A stretch of DNA of 64,000 nt from assembly GCA_942493045.1 (NCBI GenBank), contig OW818665.1:1674001-1738000 (forward strand). Reading direction: 5' to 3'. Made by a program: the position numbers and the translations under genes. The DNA comes from Teretinema sp942493045 (GTDB taxonomy: Bacteria; Spirochaetota; Spirochaetia; Treponematales; Treponemataceae). The notes under the pieces were generated by a model. That model had not been told where the DNA came from. It was given only the letters and a program-made list of their open reading frames with translations, and searched no databases. Shown piece by piece: positions 28,033-36,540 of the stretch. Every line of letters starts with the position of its first letter. Positions within the stretch are counted from its first letter, which is position 1.

Positions 28033-29061
28033 TCAGAGGTGCTGTTTCAGCGAGTCGCGCAGGATTACCGAGGTGTTCAGACGCACGGAAGTGACCGGCT
28101 TTTTGGCGATCATTTCCACTAACAAGCGGGCGGCGGTTTCACCTTTTTCGAATCCGGGCTGGTGCAGCGTAGTCAGGGAAGGCATTAAAAAGGAAGAAAA
28201 GGGAATATCGTCAAAACCGACAACCGACAGGTCTTCCGGGATGCGTATACCCTGGCTGCGGCATTCCTGATAGACGCCGATAGCCTGCACGTCACCCATG
28301 CAGATAATGGCCGTAGATTTCTCGGCCCGGGAGAAAAGCTTGCGGGCGGTCAATTGTCCGCTCTCCACGGTAACATCGGTATGACAGAGTATGACCGGAT
28401 CGGCACGTAAAGACAAACCCTTGGTAGCCAGAGCCTTTTCGAAACCGGCCAGACGCAGATCATTCGTTAAACTAAAGCGGTCTTCCGAACCGGAAAGGGT
28501 AACTTCCTTAAGCGTAAAAACGGCGATTTTGCGGTGGCCATGGTCCAATACCGCCTTCATCATATTGTAGGCGGCCTGGGCGTCATCAATCCCGACATTA
28601 ACAAGTCCGTCGGCATCGGCGCCGTCTATCGTCACAAAGGGCATTTTACGCAAATTGAACAGTTCCAAAACCCGCATACCGGGTCCGATACCGAGGGTGA
28701 TAATACCGTCCACCGCGGCGTTGCGAATGGTTTGCTCCAAGACGCCCCGGACCGGTGAAAGCACACCCAAAGAAATCCCGGCCTGATCGCAAATAAAGCC
28801 GATGCCGCGCATGATTTCAGAGATATAGGGATTACTGAAGACTTCATGAATTGACTGGGGCAGCAGCAAACCGATTGAACCGGTCTGACGGGTGGCCAGG
28901 GTGCGGGCTACCGGATCCGGTACATAGCCAAGTTCCCCGGCGATATTCATGATTCTATTGTAAGTTTCTTTGGAAATTTTTGAGGGGTTATTAAAGGCGA
29001 ACGAAACTGTCGTCTTGGAAACGCCCGCCTGCCGGGCAATATCATTAATGGTTGGCCGCAT
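28033..29061 (-). CDS. LacI-family transcriptional regulator
   Basis: The 342-residue protein has the N-terminal LacI helix-turn-helix (TINDIARQAGVSKTTVSFAFN, split at 3-14 and 15-23), the hinge helix near 45-58 (PDPVARTLATRQTG) and a periplasmic-binding-type sugar-sensing core. It lies downstream of, and on the same strand as, a sugar ABC permease pair and its binding protein, so it is probably their repressor. The inducer cannot be named from sequence. Confidence 0.9.
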   Translation of the reverse strand: MRPTINDIARQAGVSKTTVSFAFNNPSKISKETYNRIMNIAGELGYVPDPVARTLATRQTGSIGLLLPQSIHEVFSNPYISEIMRGIGFICDQAGISLGVLSPVRGVLEQTIRNAAVDGIITLGIGPGMRVLELFNLRKMPFVTIDGADADGLVNVGIDDAQAAYNMMKAVLDHGHRKIAVFTLKEVTLSGSEDRFSLTNDLRLAGFEKALATKGLSLRADPVILCHTDVTVESGQLTARKLFSRAEKSTAIICMGDVQAIGVYQECRSQGIRIPEDLSVVGFDDIPFSSFLMPSLTTLHQPGFEKGETAARLLVEMIAKKPVTSVRLNTSVILRDSLKQHL

Positions 29062-29098
29062 CTTCCTACCCTTTACCTGCCACCAAAAGCGACATGTG

Positions 29099-29112
29099 TT
29101 AACGTTTTCTCA
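29099..29112. promoter_or_regulatory. LacI-type half-palindrome upstream of the regulator gene
   Basis: TGTTAACGTTTTCT has a central AACGTT core typical of LacI-family operators, although its outer positions are not symmetric. It may mediate autoregulation. Confidence 0.35.
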
Positions 29113-29124
29113 ATAAATAAATAA

Positions 29125-29172
29125 AAAAAACTGGCGGAAAGCGGCACTGTCCATTGACTGGTCCGCTTTCAA
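29125..29172 (-). terminator. Terminator after the sugar permease genes
   Basis: Minus strand: GAAAGCGG (29165-29172) and CCGCTTTC (29139-29146) form an eight-pair stem, followed after six bases by eight T. Confidence 0.6.
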
Positions 29173-29191
29173 CGCCAATAGGGCAGGCTCC

Positions 29192-30052
29192 TTATTTGAT
29201 GGAACCGGCCAGCATACCCTTCACAATATACTTCTGGGCAAACAGGAAACAAATGATGATCGGAATCATCGCCAGCAAGATCGCGGTCATGATCAAGTCC
29301 CACTGCTTAACGAAGGCGCCGACGAAATTCGATACCGCCAGAGGGATGGTCTGGATGGCATTACCCTTTCCAAGGACCAGCAGGGGCAATAGATAATCAT
29401 TCCATATCCAGATGCCGTTAAGTACCGCCACGGTGGCGTGAATCGGTGTCAGCAGCGGAAAAATGATCCGGTAAAAAATCTGATGGCGCTTACAGCCGTC
29501 AATCGTGGCGGCCTCTTCCAGTTCCAGAGGAATGCTTTTGATAAAGCCGTGAAACATGAAAATTGAAAGCGAAATACCGAAACCCATATAACAAATGATC
29601 ATACCGGTGTAGGTACGCAACAGCTTAATTCCGGTAAGTACTGTAATCGACCGCAGCCAGGACAGCAGCGGGAACATGACTATTTGGAACGGAATAACCA
29701 TGGCGGCTACGAACATGAAGAAAATGATGCTGGAAAGCTTGGTCTTGGCGCGCACTAGTACCCAGCCGGCCTGGGCCGCGCAGAGGTTCAGGAATACCAG
29801 AGACAGAACGGTTATCCACACCGAAGAAAACAACGAGGAGGAATACTTGATATTCGGGCTGTTCCAGATGGTGGCGATATTCGTAAACAGGTTACCCCAG
29901 TTCTCGGGCATGGCCAGAGGAAAGCGGGAAACCTCATTGGAGGTTTTAGCCGAGTTGATTACCACAAGCACAAAGGGCAGCAAAAATAAAATGAACAGAA
30001 TGATGGTAACGATCTCCGCTTCTACGCGGCCGCTTCTTTTAGTGTTGCTCAT
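29192..30052 (-). CDS. Sugar ABC transporter permease, MalG type
   Basis: The 286-residue integral membrane protein has six predicted helices and the EAA loop EEAATIDGCKRHQIFYRIIF near 165-184, which docks the ATPase. It is the second of two permeases and overlaps the first by four bases. The transporter type is CUT1 (oligosaccharides or glycerol-phosphate). No ATPase gene is nearby, so a shared MsmK/UgpC-type ATPase must be encoded elsewhere. Confidence 0.92.
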   Translation of the reverse strand: MSNTKRSGRVEAEIVTIILFILFLLPFVLVVINSAKTSNEVSRFPLAMPENWGNLFTNIATIWNSPNIKYSSSLFSSVWITVLSLVFLNLCAAQAGWVLVRAKTKLSSIIFFMFVAAMVIPFQIVMFPLLSWLRSITVLTGIKLLRTYTGMIICYMGFGISLSIFMFHGFIKSIPLELEEAATIDGCKRHQIFYRIIFPLLTPIHATVAVLNGIWIWNDYLLPLLVLGKGNAIQTIPLAVSNFVGAFVKQWDLIMTAILLAMIPIIICFLFAQKYIVKGMLAGSIK

Positions 30053-30969
30053 AATTCAAGCTCCTTCTTCTTGTTGACGTAAACCTGTATCAGCGAAACG
30101 ATAGCCAATACCAGGAAGAAGATAACGGCGCGGGCTTGACCCATAGCCAGTTTATTGGAAATAAACGCGGTGTTGTAAATATTGAGGGCCAGCAGTTCGG
30201 TACCGAAAATCGGCACTCCACTGTGCATTACCGAGGGGCCCCCGCTGGTCAGCGAAACGTTGACGTCAAACTGCTTGAAGGACTGTACCAGGGTAAGGAA
30301 CATGGTGACGGTAAAAGCCTGGGCCACCATGGGCATCACAATGGTTTTAATGCGCTGCAGGTTGGTCGCGCCGTCGATCATGGCCTGTTCATGGAGCTCG
30401 ACGGGAACGCCTTCGATGGCGGCGATGTAGATCATCATAATATAACCGGCGTACTGCCAGGTACCGACAATAACCAGCGCGATTACCGCGGCGTTGCGGT
30501 TACCGAGCATCAGGTTTTCCGGCAGACCGAGGGAGGCGAATATTTCGTTTACCCTGGCCAGAGAGGGAATCACACTATTGAATACGAATTGCCATATATA
30601 ACCAAGAATCAGTCCGCCGATCAAGTTCGGCACGAAAAAACCAACCCGATATATTTTTCTGAATTTAAGTTTGCTGGTAACGAGCATGGCCAGTAAAAAA
30701 GCCATAAAATTGATGGCCAGCATATTTATCACCGTATAAACGATAGTCAAACCGAAGGAATAACCGAAGGCCGGATCCTTAAAACTATCAGTGAAGTTAG
30801 CCAATCCGATAAACCGCAGTTCACTACCCACCCTGGAGGATGAGGTCCAGTTGGTAAATGAATAAAGCACACCCATAAAGAAGGGAACGATAATAACGGC
30901 CATAAAGGCGATGAGCGCCGGCGCTAAAAACAACCAAAAAATGAGCGCCTTTTCTTTCTTGCTGTTCAT
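30049..30969 (-). CDS. Sugar ABC transporter permease, MalF type
   Basis: The 306-residue integral membrane protein has about six helices and the EAA loop EQAMIDGATNLQRIKTIVMP near 197-216. It forms the inner-membrane channel with the MalG-type partner. ATG at 30967-30969 is preceded by a good AAGGAGAAAG site. It lies 66 bases after the binding-protein stop, behind the strong hairpin at 30986-31028, so only read-through transcripts include it unless a second promoter exists. Confidence 0.92.
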   Translation of the reverse strand: MNSKKEKALIFWLFLAPALIAFMAVIIVPFFMGVLYSFTNWTSSSRVGSELRFIGLANFTDSFKDPAFGYSFGLTIVYTVINMLAINFMAFLLAMLVTSKLKFRKIYRVGFFVPNLIGGLILGYIWQFVFNSVIPSLARVNEIFASLGLPENLMLGNRNAAVIALVIVGTWQYAGYIMMIYIAAIEGVPVELHEQAMIDGATNLQRIKTIVMPMVAQAFTVTMFLTLVQSFKQFDVNVSLTSGGPSVMHSGVPIFGTELLALNIYNTAFISNKLAMGQARAVIFFLVLAIVSLIQVYVNKKKELEL

Positions 30970-30985
30970 GCTTTCTCCTTGCGTG

Positions 30986-31028
30986 AAAAAAAAGCCGGAC
31001 TGGCTGCTTTGAAGGCGACCAGTCCGGC
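30986..31028 (-). terminator. Hairpin terminator/attenuator between binding protein and permeases
   Basis: Minus strand: GCCGGACTGG and CCAGTCCGGC form a ten-pair stem (30994-31028) followed directly by eight T. Such intercistronic terminators usually keep binding protein in excess over permease. Confidence 0.85.
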
Positions 31029-31035
31029 AATAAGC

Positions 31036-32298
31036 TTACTGCTTGTTGGCGATGAAAGCCTTGGTCATCAGGTCGATGAACTGGGCTTTGGTGATCTTGC
31101 CAGCGGCAAACTGGTTGTAGATCGGGGTCAGTGTCTTGTCACGGAAATCTCCGGTGAAGTAGTACTGGCTCCAGGAATAAACCTTACCGGCGGCAGACCA
31201 TTCCTGTACGGACTTGGAAAGCTGGCCGGCGGGCTGAAGGGCGATACCGGAGAAAGCGGGGATCATACCGGCTTCGGTAACCATGAAGGCATGTCCCTCG
31301 GGGGTGTTAACCATGTCGTTCAGGAAAGCCTTGGCGGTGGCGACGTACTTGCTGTCCTTGTTGATGGCATAGAAAGAAGGAGCGGCAACGAAGATACCGT
31401 CGGTGGCGGCAGCCATGGATCCATGGGGAGCGAAGGCCATCTTGAAAGTTACGTCTTTCATGTTACCGTCGGTCCAGTTACCCTGGTGCAGGAAGGCAGC
31501 TTTGCCGGTGGCGAAGGCGCCAACCTGGGCATCATAGTTACCGGTGGTCAGTACGCCCTTGTCAGCATACTTGAACAGCAGCTCGACCCAGTCGGCATAC
31601 TCGGACAGGCGCTGAGCGTCAACAGTTCCGGCGAGCAGGGCGTTTACAACGGAGAGGTCGCCATAAGCGAGACCGTTGGAAAGCAGGGAGTTGAAGTTGT
31701 GGTGAGCGGTTACCCAGCCCATTTCAACAGCGGCAGCCATGGAAACAACAGAGTTGATTCCGAGCTCGGCTTTCATAGCGTCCATCTTCTCGAAGGCGGC
31801 TTTGTAACCGGCATAGTTCACGAGAGTCTTGGGATCAACACCGGCTTTGGCAAGCATGTCGGCATTGAAAGCCATTCCCCAACCTTCAACGGCAACCGGG
31901 AATCCGAATACCTTGTTGTCATATTTGAAAGCAACAGCGGTCTTGGCAACCCAGGGTTCGTTGGAAACGTCAAGGATTGAACCTTCCCACTCTTTGTAAT
32001 CTTCAACACCAGCAATCACGAAAATGTCGGGCATATCGCCGGCGGCATAGTCGCTCTTGAGCTGGGGACCCATTCCACCGGAAGTTCCACCGATAGATTT
32101 GATGGTTACAGTAACACCGTTCTTGGCACCCCAAGCAGCGGCATAGGCCTTGAGCTGGGCATCAATTTCGGGTTTATTCTGCATCAGAGTCAGGGTACTG
32201 CCCTCGATTGACACAGCAGCAGCTTTTTTGGCGCAGCCGACAAGGGCTACACCAGCGATCAGCACCAGGCTGATAGCAACAATAAGAATCTTCTTCAT
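31036..32298 (-). CDS. Sugar ABC transporter substrate-binding lipoprotein
   Basis: The mature protein captures substrate for the permease pair. From ATG 32296-32298 it has 420 residues, a lipobox ending at Cys22 (ALVGC) and a type-1 extracellular solute-binding fold (family 1). A strong GGAGGAGA site precedes the start. It is the first gene of the operon and has the only good promoter. Ligand specificity cannot be derived from sequence. Confidence 0.9.
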   Translation of the reverse strand: MKKILIVAISLVLIAGVALVGCAKKAAAVSIEGSTLTLMQNKPEIDAQLKAYAAAWGAKNGVTVTIKSIGGTSGGMGPQLKSDYAAGDMPDIFVIAGVEDYKEWEGSILDVSNEPWVAKTAVAFKYDNKVFGFPVAVEGWGMAFNADMLAKAGVDPKTLVNYAGYKAAFEKMDAMKAELGINSVVSMAAAVEMGWVTAHHNFNSLLSNGLAYGDLSVVNALLAGTVDAQRLSEYADWVELLFKYADKGVLTTGNYDAQVGAFATGKAAFLHQGNWTDGNMKDVTFKMAFAPHGSMAAATDGIFVAAPSFYAINKDSKYVATAKAFLNDMVNTPEGHAFMVTEAGMIPAFSGIALQPAGQLSKSVQEWSAAGKVYSWSQYYFTGDFRDKTLTPIYNQFAAGKITKAQFIDLMTKAFIANKQ

Positions 32299-32363
32299 TT
32301 GTCTCCTCCATTTACAAAGACATTTGATCAATATACTAAACGGCAATTTTTACCGTTTTTTAC

Positions 32364-32392
32364 ATTATTAAACCGGTTTACCTATTTGTCAA
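32364..32392 (-). promoter_or_regulatory. Promoter with embedded palindromic operator
   Basis: Minus strand: TTGACA (32387-32392) and AATAAT (32364-32369) with a 17-base spacer. The perfect palindrome TAAACCGGTTTA (32369-32380) fills the spacer, the position expected for a LacI-family operator. A second inverted pair, AAACGG (32338-32343) and CCGTTT (32353-32358), lies just downstream of the start of transcription. Confidence 0.7.
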
Positions 32393-32404
32393 GCACAAAA
32401 AAAA

Positions 32405-33928
32405 CTATTTTTTCGCTTCACTTGGTTTCCATTTACGGCCATCTAATATCATACCATACTCACTGCGCAATAAATCCTCCAACCCGCTGTGCAGTTCGCG
32501 GGTCACCAAAGAGGCCGCGTCTGCGGCTTTTTCATCAACCAGGCTGGTCATCAGGTTCTCCAGCAGCATCTTGGCCGCGATAAATCGCCGGCTCTTATTA
32601 ACGGCGAAAAAAACAGGAGTGTCAAGCAAGCCGATGACTTCCCAGGTAATTTGTTCAGCCTGGGCATAACGGCCGGCGTCTTTGTCCTGATCAGTGACGC
32701 GCAGGGGCAGCTTCCAGGGAATCTCGTTCAACCGGGTAATCAGCTTCTCCAGATCGAATAGCCCAATACCGCAATTAAACAATACCGGCTTACCCTGTTT
32801 CTCAAAGGCCAGCATTTCCTCAGTTGATATTACCGGCCCGATGTCGGCGCAATTCAAATGCCCGTTTTGATCTTGGACCAGAATACCGCCTTTTACATCA
32901 ATGGGAGTGCGAAACGACTCCTCAAAAGCCGCTTCCGCTCCGGTGAGCGCGAAAATCGCCAGAGAAACCGGATCGACGGTGTAACCCATATTATCGATAT
33001 TACCGATCCAGATGTAGCGGATACCCTGTTGATACAACTGACGGTAAATCGGGGCGAGCACCTCAAAGTTCTGACCGTGCCCGCCGGGCATGGCGATTCC
33101 GGTATGTTGGTTACCATAAGCCCTGTCAAAGATCCGCCGCGGATTACCCTCCGAAGAATGCGTAATCGCGGCCAGCATGGTTTGTATACCGGTCAAAACT
33201 TCCACCGGAGTACCCCCCAGACTGTCGCTTAAGTCCTTCAGCTCAGCCGAACCGCGATACTGTTCCAGAGCCTCTTGAATAGCTGGGTCAGTGTGCACGC
33301 TGGTCATCTGAAAAACGGGCAGTAGCTGGTCCGACGCCTTGTCAGTCAGGCGCTGATAGCGTTGGCGATGTAACAAGATCATGCGCAGTTTCATCAGCAA
33401 AAAACTGTATCCCGGAGAGCCGTCCGGATTAATGTAGGCCGGAGTCACTCCTTTGGGACGGCCGGCGCAAAGCCCGGAAAGTTCCTTGAAAAAAGCCTCA
33501 TGGCGCTGAAAAGCGGCCGGATCCAGAGTCCGGTTTTTTTTGGTGTCGGCATAGCTGGACGCCGACCCCCCGTTAAGCAAACCGTAGGCAGTCTTCGGAT
33601 ACAGGTAAATACCGATTTTTTCCAGCTGCTCAACGGTAAATTCCAGCTCTGCCCCCTCAACCCGGGATACGGATTCACAGCTGAAGGGAAGCCGCAGAGA
33701 CTCAAACCGTTCGCGGGCCGTCACTCCCGGAAAGCGGTAGGTTTTACGATCGCGGCGGTCTATTATGGAAGGATGATCAATACCGGGCACCGAGGCTACC
33801 GCTGTCGCCGGAGCATCGCTGAATTTACCGGAGTTGAGATCTTCCATAAAAGATAAAAGTTTTTCAATATTCACACCCGCCGCGGAAAGCTGTTCCGCAA
33901 GCGCCGGATGAATTGGCGATGCCTTCAC
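32405..33928 (-). CDS. UDPGP-family UTP-sugar-1-phosphate uridylyltransferase
   Basis: The protein makes a UDP-sugar from UTP and a sugar-1-phosphate and belongs to the eukaryote-like UDPGP family also found in spirochaetes. From the GTG at 33926-33928 (507 residues) it shows the nucleotide-sugar fold with GGSAS (near 122), GYSFLLMKLRM, MPGGHGQ, IGNIDNMGYTVDP and late NKSRRF segments. An in-frame TTG to 33988 coincides with the -35 element and cannot be the start; AGGAG precedes the GTG by eight bases. It is upstream of and on the same strand as the binding-protein gene. Confidence 0.82.
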   Translation of the reverse strand: MKASPIHPALAEQLSAAGVNIEKLLSFMEDLNSGKFSDAPATAVASVPGIDHPSIIDRRDRKTYRFPGVTARERFESLRLPFSCESVSRVEGAELEFTVEQLEKIGIYLYPKTAYGLLNGGSASSYADTKKNRTLDPAAFQRHEAFFKELSGLCAGRPKGVTPAYINPDGSPGYSFLLMKLRMILLHRQRYQRLTDKASDQLLPVFQMTSVHTDPAIQEALEQYRGSAELKDLSDSLGGTPVEVLTGIQTMLAAITHSSEGNPRRIFDRAYGNQHTGIAMPGGHGQNFEVLAPIYRQLYQQGIRYIWIGNIDNMGYTVDPVSLAIFALTGAEAAFEESFRTPIDVKGGILVQDQNGHLNCADIGPVISTEEMLAFEKQGKPVLFNCGIGLFDLEKLITRLNEIPWKLPLRVTDQDKDAGRYAQAEQITWEVIGLLDTPVFFAVNKSRRFIAAKMLLENLMTSLVDEKAADAASLVTRELHSGLEDLLRSEYGMILDGRKWKPSEAKK

Positions 33929-33960
33929 TATCAGTACTCCTACTTTTTTCTTATTACTTA

Positions 33961-33988
33961 ATCGTACCGTTTTTATACTGAATGTCAA
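33961..33988 (-). promoter_or_regulatory. Promoter for the uridylyltransferase gene
   Basis: Minus strand: TTGACA (33983-33988) and TACGAT (33961-33966), spacer 16. The spacer holds AAAAACGGTA, also found just downstream of the binding-protein promoter, so the two may share a regulator. Confidence 0.55.
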
Positions 33989-34030
33989 GCCAAAACCGGA
34001 AAATAACCATACAGAAAAGCGGAGGCACAG

Positions 34031-35620
34031 ATGGAAATTTTCGGGTTTTCGCCCTTCGGCTATGAGGGGGAACTGGTCAAGGTGGAAGCCGATTTACGCC
34101 GGGGAATACCGGCCGTGGAAATAGTCGGACTGCCGGACGGCGCCGTCCGGGAAGCCCGGGAGCGCATGAGGGCGGCTATTCGCAACTCCGGTCTGGAGTT
34201 TCCGCGGGAGCGCATTTTAATCAACTTAAGCCCGGCCGATCTGCGAAAGGAAGGCAGCGGCTTTGACCTGCCAATCGCCCTGGCCGTACTGGCGGCCTCC
34301 GGCGGCACCGGAGTGCTGAGCGAGGCCGACCTGGGTATTCTGATTGTCGGCGAGCTGGAACTGTCCGGCGCGGTCCGCCCGGTACGGGCAGTCTTGGCGG
34401 CGGTCTCGCAAGCCAGGGAACGGGGAATCCATTACGTGATGGTACCGGCCGGAAACCGCGAGGAAGCCGGCATACAAAGCGGCTGTGCAGTAATCGCGGT
34501 AACCAGCCTGGCCGAGGCGGTGGAGCGGATGACGGAACTGACCCGCCGGCCGCCGTCACAGGGACAACTTTTAACAGGATACCCTATCTCGGGTACGGCA
34601 CATCCCGAAAATTCCGGCATCCGAGCGGCACATTGGAGCGCCCCGGACGCGGATACGGAACTGTCCGATATCCGCGGCCAGAACAAACTGCTACGGGCCA
34701 TGCAGGTAGCCGCGGCCGGAGGTCATAGCCTGATAGCTTACGGACCGCCCGGCTGCGGGAAAACCCTGGCTCTGCGCCGTTTTCAAAGCCTGCTCCCGGA
34801 TCTGGATCAGGGTACCGCGTTGACGGTTACCCGTATCCACAGTATCGCCGGTTTGCTGCGCGAGCGTCCGATATCGGAATTGCTGATCAGACGGCCGCCC
34901 TTGCGGGAACCGCATCAGGGCGCCAGCGTGGAAGGCATTACCGGAGGCGGCCGGCTCTGCCTGCCGGGAGAAATCAGCCTGGCCCACGGCGGCGCCCTCT
35001 TCCTGGACGAAGCCGGCCAATTCAAAACTTCGGTCCTGCAAGCCCTGCGGGTGCCGCTGGAAACCGGCAGCGTCACCGTCAGCCGGGCCGGCCGCATCAG
35101 TACCTATCCATCTCGCTTTCAGCTACTTCTAGCGGTTAACCCCTGCCCCTGCGGCAATTACACCGCCAAAGACCGGGTTTGCACCTGTACCCCGGAGATG
35201 ATCGATCAATACTGGCGCAAATTCAGCGCGCCGCTTTTGGATCGCGTCGATATCCGTATACCGGTACAGAGCCCCGAGCCGGAAGAATTAGCCGGAAACG
35301 CCACAGTGGACACGGCCGCCCTGCGCACGGCCATTGCCTTGGCCCGCAACACCCAGGCTAAACGCCTGCCGGCCGGAACGTTGAACGCCTGTCTGGAAAG
35401 CGCTGACATCGGCCGATATTGCAAGCTGACTGAAGAGACGAGAAGTTTATTTGTGCGCGGCGCCCGGCTCTCCGGCATTTCGGGCCGCGGCGCCCACAGT
35501 GTGCTTAAGGTGGCGCGCACCATAGCGGATATGGAAGCGGAAAAAGAGATCGGACCATATCATATAATGGAAGCTTTTCAGTTGCGGCGCTGGCAGAGCG
35601 GTCTGCCGGATTTTTTGTAA
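34031..35620 (+). CDS. comM: ComM/YifB-type Mg-chelatase-like AAA+ protein
   Basis: ComM-like helicases promote branch migration during natural transformation. The 529-residue protein has the family N-terminal Lon-type domain (VEIVGLPDGAVREARERMRA near 29-48), Walker A GPPGCGKTLAL near 238-248, Walker B ALFLDEAGQF and a zinc-like C-P-C-G-N-Y segment (NPCPCGNY) with a later C-x-C. It starts at ATG 34031 behind GGAGG. It is convergent with the PHP gene and transcribed divergently from the uridylyltransferase. Confidence 0.93.
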   Translation: MEIFGFSPFGYEGELVKVEADLRRGIPAVEIVGLPDGAVREARERMRAAIRNSGLEFPRERILINLSPADLRKEGSGFDLPIALAVLAASGGTGVLSEADLGILIVGELELSGAVRPVRAVLAAVSQARERGIHYVMVPAGNREEAGIQSGCAVIAVTSLAEAVERMTELTRRPPSQGQLLTGYPISGTAHPENSGIRAAHWSAPDADTELSDIRGQNKLLRAMQVAAAGGHSLIAYGPPGCGKTLALRRFQSLLPDLDQGTALTVTRIHSIAGLLRERPISELLIRRPPLREPHQGASVEGITGGGRLCLPGEISLAHGGALFLDEAGQFKTSVLQALRVPLETGSVTVSRAGRISTYPSRFQLLLAVNPCPCGNYTAKDRVCTCTPEMIDQYWRKFSAPLLDRVDIRIPVQSPEPEELAGNATVDTAALRTAIALARNTQAKRLPAGTLNACLESADIGRYCKLTEETRSLFVRGARLSGISGRGAHSVLKVARTIADMEAEKEIGPYHIMEAFQLRRWQSGLPDFL

Positions 35621-35624
35621 CCAA

Positions 35625-36461
35625 TTACAGGAAACGGGCTAAACCGTCTTCAAAATAGCGGTCCTCAATTTTCTTGGAACCGGCGGTGTGGCCGATCTTG
35701 CGGTCCGGGCGGGCAGCGCCGTGAAAATCACTGCCGGCGGTGACAAACAACCCTAGCGAAAGCGCCAGTTTTTCCAGAAATTCACACTCCGCCACCCTGG
35801 CTCCCGGATGCCAGGCTTCAATTCCGGCTATGCCCTTATCCTTAAAATCGGCCAGTAAGGCCGTCAGACGGGGGCGGGAAAGATACAGGGACATGGGATG
35901 GGCTAAAACCGGAACACCCTTGCACTCCAGGATGGCCGCGATAGCGGTCTCGAGGCTGAGGCTTTTACGGCCGATATAATAAGGCCGGCCCATACCCAGG
36001 TAGCGGTCAAAAGCCTGCTGGACGTTTTTAGCGTACTTGCGTTCCACCAGTAGGCGCGCAAAATGCGGACGGCCCACCGTTCCGCCGCCGGCAATGGCTT
36101 CCACGGCGGCCATATCGATATCCAGGCCGTCGGAGCGCATCAAATCTACGATTTCGGCATTGCGCCGTCCTCGGTCGCCGATCAGGGCGGACATTCCGTC
36201 CCGCAAAGCCTGGCCGGCATTTCCGACCCCGTAGCCCAACAGATGGAATTCACCCGGTTTCCAGTCGATATCAACCTCAATACCCGGTATAAACCTGATC
36301 CCGGCGGCTGGCGCGGCCGCGGCGGCTTCGGCAAGACCGTCGATCGTATCGTGGTCGGTAAGGGCAAGAACGGTTATACCGGCGGAGGCGGCGTGCGCTA
36401 CCAAATCCCCGGGAGACAAGGAACCGTCGGACGCTCGGGAGTGGGTATGCAGGTCAATCAT
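35625..36461 (-). CDS. PHP-domain phosphoesterase
   Basis: The PHP family hydrolyses phosphate esters with three metals. In 278 residues the metal ligands are visible as DLHTHS (3-8), LTDHDT (near 36-41), IEVD near 62, ... and GSDFHG near 240-245. It resembles the YciV/RNase AM (TrpH-type) branch, which removes nucleotides from RNA 5' ends or acts on 3',5'-bisphosphates. Start ATG 36459-36461. It is divergent from the cNMP/TPR gene. Confidence 0.88.
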   Translation of the reverse strand: MIDLHTHSRASDGSLSPGDLVAHAASAGITVLALTDHDTIDGLAEAAAAAPAAGIRFIPGIEVDIDWKPGEFHLLGYGVGNAGQALRDGMSALIGDRGRRNAEIVDLMRSDGLDIDMAAVEAIAGGGTVGRPHFARLLVERKYAKNVQQAFDRYLGMGRPYYIGRKSLSLETAIAAILECKGVPVLAHPMSLYLSRPRLTALLADFKDKGIAGIEAWHPGARVAECEFLEKLALSLGLFVTAGSDFHGAARPDRKIGHTAGSKKIEDRYFEDGLARFL

Positions 36462-36507
36462 AAAATGATACTAACACAAAAAATAGACTAATTACCAGAG
36501 TTTGTGT

Positions 36508-36513
36508 TATACT
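36508..36513 (+). promoter_or_regulatory. -10 element for the cNMP/TPR gene
   Basis: TATACT, preceded at 18 bases by only a weak TAGACT -35. Transcription would start about 20 bases before the ATG, with GAGGGG as ribosome binding site. Confidence 0.5.
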
Positions 36514-36540
36514 AGCGTATATCTGTCTTGAGGGGTCTAC

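Noticed and set aside
30979..31980. 333-residue plus-strand ORF opposite the sugar-binding protein
   Set aside because: Antisense shadow of a clearly coding lipoprotein gene; Gly/Val/His-rich without motifs.
33929..33988. Extended N-terminus of the uridylyltransferase from TTG at 33988
   Set aside because: That TTG is part of the -35 TTGACA; AGGAG and GTG at 33928 give a better start.
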